From Parascedosporium putredinis (Eukaryota > Ascomycota > Sordariomycetes > Microascales > Microascaceae): 64,000 nucleotides of DNA. The stretch's first letter is position 1; every line of letters begins with the position of its first letter. The stretch lies in contig CASHTG010000008.1 in NCBI GenBank assembly GCA_949357655.1, forward strand, positions 620,001 to 684,000, in the 5' to 3' direction. Shown piece after piece: positions 56,905 through 64,000 of the stretch. A model generated the notes under the pieces. That model had not been told where the DNA came from. It saw nothing but the letters and a program-made list of their open reading frames with translations, and did no database searches. The position numbers and the translations under genes were made by a program.

Positions 56905-59900
56905 GTCGGAATAGTTTGTTTGAAGATACTAAGAAAATATAGATTGAAGTCGGTAGAGTCTGGGTGATCGGGGTGAATAGGTGTGATGTCGGGGGAGCTT
57001 GAGGGGTCGGGGGCTTTTCAAGAAGTGAGCTACGCGGTTAACGCTAACCAGGCTGCGTCACGGAACACAACACCATATAGTCTAGATCAGATTTCTGAGT
57101 ACTGCTTATACCGCCCACCAGTTTAGGGCTCCGTATCTATCACCGACAACCATATTCTGTTCTCGGGCTGAACTGAGAGGCTGAGGCCTGCTGCTGTATC
57201 ACACACAGGTGTAATATGTGGCGTTTGCCACACGTTTAGGCAACCCGAAGTCGACGAATGGCATCGAGACACGATATACGAGTGAATGGATGGAAGCCAA
57301 CTCCCTCCTCCCAGTCATTCCTATCATTGGCTTAACTCTGTACATCCATGAATGTATTTTTGGAAACGAGGCGGTTGGGCTCCTTCGAAAGAAGCCCGAA
57401 GGGAGCCCTTGCCATTCACCTTGTAGAGCGACCGCCTCTTCGCTTGCCGTATTTCTTCAACCGCGCTGAAAATTTTACAGACCAACCCGGCTCACGACGA
57501 CCGATGGTATGTTAAGGTGCATATTTCCATGTCGCACATGCAGAACATAGGGCCAAAGGCTCACACTTCACATTTTTCTACTTTTTAAGGGCCCCGTACC
57601 AAACACTTCATGCATTCATGCCTAGATTCCAAACTAGAAATTGCCAAATTGGCCCGACGCTGTCGATTCTAGCTTTGCGCGACAACGCTGCCTAAAGGCA
57701 AAAGAAGGGGAAGTTGATGGATGAGTACCGCGGTGGTGGGGGAAACCGGATCTCGATCCGGAATCCATCGTCGCGGGCCAAATGCCCTGGGCTGGATGAC
57801 CTGCATCCCCCCATACACGTATTCTAAGGCCTACGTCGAAATTTGAAGGGAACATTCGCCGAAAGATAGCTGCACCAGCCTGTAACAGCTGGACAGTCCA
57901 AAGTTCTAGCTCTAGCTGGCCTCCCACAGCATCTGTAAACTTCAGCTAAAAGTAAGGATTAATCGAGAAGTCCTGAGATATGGGCAAAAAGAAAAAAAGA
58001 AAGAAGTTAGATCCAGCCCACACTCCCACCCTATATCAAAAGTATCCAGAGATCCCTGTGAGATGGGATGGAGCCCGCTCCCCAGCTAGTGCGTTGAATA
58101 TAAAAGTAATATAATGGATAATTTGACAGTTAAGGCCTCCCAGCGCACCGCACCCCTGATAAAAGATACAAGAATCTGAGCAAGCACGGCCAAGGATCAC
58201 GGAATTGCTGACAGCACGGGAATCCGCCTGTGACATAGCCCCCGATAGGCAAACGAGGCCGAGCTCGAACGCAGGAAGTGACAAAAAGTGTTTTATAGCC
58301 ACGCTGACCACACTATACGACACACGACACTTCCTGAAAGCAAACGCACATATTCACAAAAAGCCTGAAAGCTTCAAGACCGAGATGGCAGTCGAGAAGC
58401 AAGCGCTCATCGCCGCTATCAATCTATTGAACAAAGGGGAAAATGTTCGTATTCGCTGCTTGATTCTTCTAATAGATCCGTTTCTACAGAGGAATTCCTG
58501 CCCCTTTTATAGACGATATTTCTGGGATATTTACACGATCCGTCGACAGCCGTCATCCGGTTGGATATCGTCGACCGCATAGATGTGGCATAGGCTCGGT
58601 TTCCTACCACCCGGATAGATGCAGCACATGTTCAGATAGCCCTTATCCTTCCATCCTTCAACACAATCAACGCTTCCATGTAGACATTTATCATGCTGTA
58701 ATAGCCGGAGAAGGGTGTAGCAAACGAGCATGAGGAAAGTAGGAAGTCGGTGAACTACATTTATATAGAGCAATAGCAGTAGCCAGAAGAAAGAATATAA
58801 GGAATGAAGCCAAGTGAGGCTTGGAATAAAAGTAGAAGTATAACCGTAGCTCAGCAATAAGAAAACGAAGTAGCCGATATGTGAACCAAGGAGCCGACAT
58901 AGAAGCAACGGCAATGGGTGCATATTGGCTTAGAAAAAGGATGAACTTTCAGACCTTTATCCTGGTATAATGGTAGGTACTACGATAATCTATTTCTAAA
59001 GCAAGAGTTATAGATACAAGTTGCGCGCGAGCGAACCAGAGACCGTTCGTCAACCACTGTAGGTGTCTTTACAAGCAAAATTAGATCAATGGATCCATTC
59101 CATAGATGCTTATTTTGGTGACAATATCTCTGGCAGTCATCTATTAGATTATAGATCAAGGATCTATATCCCACATGCACAGATCTAGCTAGTAGATGTT
59201 CTTAGAGATAATCTTGATAGAGGCTGTTTGAATGACTAACGCTACAAATCTGTCGCACAGATCATAAAATGCCAACTGCGAATATGTATCGTTCATCATC
59301 CTAGAGAAATATGTCCATATGGAAAGCAGGCAGCGAAAAGCCCAACATTCATTTCTGTATTCGACATTACTCGACAACTTTATCCCCGCATCCCTTCCCT
59401 CTCTTTTCCTACCTTCTTCTGCAGGTGTGGCGGCCCACAAGTGCCGATCCCCAACCCGTTTGGCCGGGGGTGATATGCCGGGGACCTTTGTCAAATAACC
59501 CGACCTAGACTTGCCAGACTCGGATGTGGTCCCATATTCAAGCCAGTCACCGTGCCCCGTTTTTTTCCTATTCTTTTTGAGCATCTGGCATGCTCCCAGG
59601 CACGCAGGGTATAGAGAGGGTCTTGGGGAGTGGGTGGTTGAAAAGGTCATAATGCAATGGACTTAAGGATTACGACAGCAAGCAGGAGCCAACTAGGTCT
59701 GCGGGGAGATTAGGATTGACACACGACTAAAGTCACAAACGTCGTGTCGTGTGAGCAATTGGTACATCTAACTCAAGGTTTAATCGGGGATCTCTACTGC
59801 GTCTCAGTGTCGAGTCTGCCTGCCACGTGAGGAAGACCCTTACTGGGCCGTTGTGCATTCTGTCTTTTCTTTCTTCTTTTTCCCGAGTAGTTTCTAGTCA

Positions 59901-59992
59901 CCGCGTGGGCGCCGGCTAACATCTTCACCTACCGCGCCTTAGTTGAGCAAGTTGTGAAACCTCCAGTGAAAACCTCAATATCTCCGCCCATC
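56905..59992. other. Intergenic region, about 3.1 kb
   Basis: No supported gene. The part from 58600 to 59300 is AT-richer than the rest. A leucine-rich minus-strand open frame (58531-58923) lacks any family motif. The last few hundred bases are the leader of the MFS gene. Confidence 0.5.
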
Positions 59993-61620
59993 ATGAGTAT
60001 CAAGGACGACATTGAAAAAAGGACGAGGTACGTCTTTTCCCCTTCCCGCGTTCCGCATTCCCTTCCCGGCGATTAATCCCCACACTCACGGATATCGATC
60101 CTTGGCATCAAGCCCTCGGCGGCCAGCGAGATCAGCTCCTTCTCCAAGGCCGAGCGCGCCCTCATCTGGAAGCAGGACCTGCGCATCCTGCCACTCTCCG
60201 CGTCCATCTACTTCCTATGCTTCCTCGACCGCGCCAACATCGGCAACGCCAAGATCCTCAACTACACCTCCCACAACGACATGCTCACCGAGGTCGGCAT
60301 GAGCAGCGACCAGTTCGTGTACACCCTGCTCGTCTTCCTCGTCGCGTACGGCGTCTTCGAGATCCCCTCAATATCCTGCTCAAGAAGCTGCGGCCCTCGC
60401 GCTGGATCGCCATCCTCATGTTTAGCTGGGGCGCCTGCACCATGTGCCTCGCCGCGTGCCAGACCTTTTCCCAAATCATGGCCGTTCGCTGGTTCCTCGG
60501 CGTGGCTGAGGCCGGCCTCTTCCCGGGCCTCGTCTACTATCTCACTTTTGGTATAGGCATAATGAGCGCAGTTTGCGCGTCGCCCTTATCCTCGCCAGCG
60601 CCACCCTCGCTGGTGCCTTTGGCGGCGCCATCGCCTACGGCATTGGTCACATGAATCAGGCGAGGGGTATGTCGGCCTGGCGTTGGCTCTTCATCCTCGA
60701 GGGCATCCCTTCCGTTGTCTCCGCCTTGCTCGTTCTACTCTTCCTGCCTGATTTCCCCGAGCGCGCGCTGGCTGTCGCAGGCCGAGAAGGATCTTGCCAT
60801 CGCCCGCCTCGAGACCGAGGAAGCAGTAGCGCCGACAAGTCCATGACGTGGGCCGACGCAAAAGCCACGCTAACGGACTGGAGGCTGTATGGGCACTACG
60901 CGGTGTATTTCGCTGTCTCCATTCCGTTTGCTTCCATGTCCTACTTTACGCCATCCATCACTACGGGTTTGGGCTATGTTGATTTACAGGCACAGTTGAT
61001 GACTGTCCCGCCTTGGGTTGTCGGTTATGGTAAGAATTTTCAGCCCATTCTCTAGTACATCGCGCGTCGGGATCACACATACTCGGCGGCCCCTTTCCAA
61101 TTGTCATCACTGATTACTAGACTAATTGTGCTTTCGGGGAGAATTAGTTGTCCAAATTCTCGTTGCGTGGTCCGCAGACCACTTCAACGCTCGTGGCATG
61201 CACGCCGCCGCCCTCGGTCTCGTCGGCGCCATTGGCTACATTGTGTCTGCTGTTCTGCCCCCGGACGCATATTTGAGTCGCTACGGATGCTTGATCCTCG
61301 CTCTTACTGGTGCATTCTCGACAATTCCTCCCCTGCTCGGATGGCTGACGTCCAACGTCGTCAGTACAGCCTCCGTAGGTCTCGCCATCGCCATCAACGT
61401 GAGCCTCGGTGCCGGCTTCGGGCAGATTGGAGGCATCTGGATCTACAAGGACTCGGAAAAGCTAAAGGGGTATCCGTCGGGCCATTGGACGAATGCGGCC
61501 ATGATGCTGGTCGTGGCCATTGGGTCGCTTGGGTTGAGGATATATTACGGCGCCGTGAACAGGCGTTTGCTCAGGGAGGCTGCTGTCACAGGCCAGGAGG
61601 TGAGGCTGTATAAGCTTTAG
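59993..61620 (+). CDS. MFS transporter, anion:cation symporter (Dal5/Tna1-like)
   Basis: Plasma-membrane symporter for organic anions such as allantoate, nicotinate or other vitamins; substrate not determinable. Exons 59993-60027, 60127-61029, 61148-61620. ISSFSKAERALIWKQDLRIL and SIYFLCFLDRANIGNAKI are the family's first helix (DRxNIGNA). SQIMAVRWFLGVAEAGLFPG and LTFWYRHNERSLRVALILAS-type text follow. AWRWLFILEGIPSVVSALLV and the late GGIWIYKDSEKLKGYPSGHW are also diagnostic. Frame breaks: a C missing near 60370, a T missing near 60548, two bases missing in a GCGCGC tract near 60775, and one missing near 60830. Restored total is 1416 nt, 471 residues. Short first exon (35 nt), with the join at GGCCAG (60126) preferred because it keeps the frame. 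Confidence 0.88.
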
Positions 61621-62210
61621 GATGGGTTTGGGGGTTTGGGGGTTTTCGGGGTATCTCGAGTTTCACCTGGAAACACCCATGGGATAAGGTGCGGCCGTGG
61701 TCATGATTAATGAGGCAGACGTAAGATGTAATAAAACAGAGATACGTTCATAGTTTATCTTTCGGAGGAACATTGATTGCGAGGATTGGGTGGTAGTGGC
61801 TGCGCAATCAGTCAATAGGCACAAGTGTAGGCGAACGCTGTGCAAATATGGGGAGCTCAAGCGAGATCAATGCGAGGGGAAGTCGAAGCGTGCGGGGGAG
61901 CTCTCTCATCAACCATCTATTCTTGGGGTCGGCCGCTGGCTATAAGATACGCTGCTATCTCGGCTAAGTCGTCCGTGTAGTGCAGCAATGTACGCATAGA
62001 AAGTGCTGATTCGATCCAGTTTATGGGCCCCCGCCTCCGGAGGCCGGTAATAGTAGCCGGTCGGGGGTGGGAGAGAGGGGAAAAGAGAGGCGACTGTGCC
62101 AAGATATATTAATCCATCAAATCCCGACGTTTCCATAGGACCCTGGGCAACCCTTTATTTCCCGTGGGCCCCAATCTCATGCCCATTCGCTCTGTTCAAA
62201 AACAGCATAC
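61621..62210. other. Intergenic region between MFS and tannase genes
   Basis: About 0.6 kb spacer; promoter of the tannase gene is expected here. No other feature is seen. Confidence 0.5.
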
Positions 62211-64000
62211 ATGTATGCAATGGAGCTTTTGCAATTCGCCCTCCTCTCTTCGTTGATTGTCCAGGCGGTGAGCGGTGTCGAGGTGCGCCAAAGCTGTAAT
62301 CGCTCCACGTTTGAGCCACTCCTTGAGGAAGGCCAATCAATCGAGAACATCGATGTCGTGAATAAGGGCGGGAGCTATGGCGAGGGCGACGAGAACTTGG
62401 GGTTCCCTAAAGCGCCGCCGGCTTACCGGAGCTGTGCGCTGTGACGGTGCGCGTGATCTCGTCGCCCAAGTCGGCCTACCGCTTCGGTATCTTCTTACCG
62501 ACGGAGTGGAATTCGCGGTTTCTGACGGTGGGTAATGGTGGTTTTGCTGGCGGCATTAACTGGCTGGACATGGGCCCAGGTAAGAACAGCGAATAGTCGT
62601 CGCGTTCTTTTCTCTCCTGGCCGCATCCATCGATGCGTGCTGTGCTATGCACGACCGCTCACACAAAAGTATAGGTTCCAACTATGGCTTCGCAACCATA
62701 TCCACCGACACGGGCCACAACTCCAACTCATCCGACCTAGCCTGGGCGCTAGGAAACGAGCAGATGCGCATCGACTGGGGCTGGCGCGCCATCCACGGCA
62801 GCGTCACGCTCGGCAAGGAATTTGTCCGGGCCTACTACGGAGAAGGGTCCAGCTACTCGTACTACAGCGGATGCTCGACCGGGGGCCGCCAGGGCCTGCG
62901 CGAGATACAGGAATTCCCCGACAGCTTCGACGGGGCGATGATCGGGGCGCCGGCGTGGGACCCGACGCTCATGAACTCGTACGTGACGCAGGTGGGCATG
63001 TACAACCTGCCCGCCGACGACCCCAAACACATCAAGAAGGAGATGCTCGAGGTCATCGCCGCCGAGGCCGTCAAGCAGTGCGACCCGCTCGATGGGGTGC
63101 AGGACGGCATCATTAGCGCGCCGGAGCTGTGTGACGTCGACTACACGGCGCTCTCGTGCGACCGCAAGGATATCGCGCCCGACAGGTGTCTGACGGGGCA
63201 CCAGATCCACACGATTAACAAGATGTACGGGGATTTCTACTCTCCCGTGGCGCGTTCGTGTGGACGGGCTATGACCACGGGTCCGAGGTGCAGTGGGCGA
63301 CCGTCATCGGGGCCGATAAGCCGTCGGCGTTTGGCTACGAGTTCCAGCGCTACTTTGTCTACGACGATCCGGATTGGCCGTGGGAAGGGTTCAACTTTTC
63401 GGTGCTGGAGGAGACGGTGCGCCGGAATCCCGGGCAGGCGCGCGCCGCGAGGTACGACTTGTCCGATTTCAAGGCGCGCGGCGGCAAGGTGGCGCTCTAC
63501 CACGGCATGGCGGACGGTCTGATCCCCACGCGCTCCTCCAAGCTGTACTACGACCGTGTGTCCGAGGCTATGGGGGTCCGCCTACCGACTTCTTCCGCTA
63601 CTTCCCCGTTCCCGGCATGCAGCACTGTTGGACTACCGTCGTGGACGCGCCGTGGCACTTTGCCGGTGCTTTCCAGGCCGGGGCCGTCGGCAACGAGACG
63701 TGGTCCGTTCCGGGGTTCAGCGATCCGCAGCACGATATGCTCCTCGCCTTGATGGATTGGGTGGAGAAGGATACCCCCATCGATTCGGTCATCGCCACCA
63801 CGTGGGAGACGGCCAACGACACTTCCTCGGGCGTGCTACGGCAGCGGCCTATTTGCGCGTTTCCCGAAAAGGCGGTGCATGACGGCAAGGGAAACATTAA
63901 TGATGCATCGAGCTGGAGGTGTGGAGAAGAGGATGATAGTGCGGCTCTGGGTCAGTCAGCGACGCTATCTAAGTGGGCGAGCGTGGGTGTTGCGGCGGTC
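62211..64000 (+). CDS. Tannase/feruloyl esterase family protein, secreted (3' end beyond window)
   Basis: Secreted serine esterase expected to release gallic or ferulic acid from plant polymers. Exons 62211-62579 and 62675->64000 (GTAAGA donor, TATAG acceptor). Start MYAMELLQ or the second ATG; signal peptide ELLQFALLSSLIVQAVSGV. Core motifs: ATISTDTGHNSNSSDLAWAL, SGCSTGGRQGLREIQEFPD (nucleophile Ser in CSTGG), VALYHGMADGLIPTRSSKLY (catalytic Asp region) and VPGMQHC (catalytic His). The CxSxG..C arrangement fits the Cys-pair seen in this family. Single-base losses near 62425, 63250 and 63573 break the frame, the expected family text continuing after each. The coding frame is still open at the window end after a segment that looks like an Ala/Val-rich C-terminus. 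Confidence 0.9.

Noticed and set aside
58531..58923. Minus-strand hydrophobic 130-codon open frame
   Set aside because: Leu/Tyr-rich from AT-rich sequence; no domain or conserved motif, no promoter support.
1..64000. Natural pseudogene cluster as the reason for broken genes
   Set aside because: Breaks are nearly all 1-nt and in homopolymers, introns and motifs are otherwise intact, and no nonsense-substitution or RIP-type decay accompanies them.

Overview
The window reads as nuclear DNA of a filamentous ascomycete (Pezizomycotina, most likely a Sordariomycete). Genes carry short GT-AG introns (about 56-150 nt) with CTAAC-type branch sites. Codon third positions are GC-rich, and the products are typical of moulds: DUF1996, DUF4246, LaeA-like methyltransferase, BCS1-like ATPase, secreted CAZymes and a NACHT-ankyrin receptor. 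Genus cannot be fixed by eye. All exon coordinates below come from reading frames, splice motifs and remembered family motifs; no search was run.

Layout, left to right. 1-1043: 5' part of a GH36 alpha-galactosidase (-, cut by the window edge). 1958-3419: F-box protein (+). 3729-5522 (-) and 7566-8374 (+): a divergent pair of charged, His-rich proteins, the second of the fungal 'allergen' type, sharing a 2 kb promoter region with 11-bp-period repeats. 9506-11429: mitochondrial sulfide:quinone oxidoreductase. 12041-12151: intron-containing tRNA-Leu(CAA). 14290-15393: secreted DUF1996 protein. 16637-18456: MFS sugar porter. 19605-20530: short-chain dehydrogenase. 23634-26222: ferric reductase. 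26835-28147: conserved nuclear-type protein. 28343-30446: modin-like membrane protein (-). 31140-33668: tandem pair of about 1.2-1.3 kb units, each with a spliced 5' leader and two tiny ORFs joined by a TAATG stop/start overlap. 34343-35860: BCS1-like AAA ATPase. 36140-36825 and 37934-39189: a SnoaL-like secreted protein and an O-methyltransferase (both -). 39190-44123: almost 5 kb without a recognisable gene. 44124-46184: LaeA-type methyltransferase with seven exons. 46957-48078: GH43 arabinanase (-). About 50240-52402: DUF4246 protein. 53056-56904: PNP-NACHT-ankyrin NLR (-). 59993-61620: MFS anion:cation symporter. 62211-end: tannase/feruloyl esterase, cut by the window edge.

The genes do not form an obvious single pathway cluster. 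They suggest a plant-biomass-degrading or plant-associated mould: GH36, GH43 and tannase for plant polymers, plus sugar and anion symporters, ferric reductase, sulfide detoxification and an NLR of the fungal non-self-recognition type.

Two things dominate interpretation. First, 14 otherwise well conserved genes contain 1- or 2-nt frame breaks, mostly a base missing from a C, G, A or T run. Restoring the frame gives totals divisible by three with normal splice phases, so I treat most of these as consensus sequence errors rather than pseudogenes. Second, the duplicated two-ORF micro-gene at 31-33.7 kb is the most unusual structure in the window and the best candidate for something undescribed.
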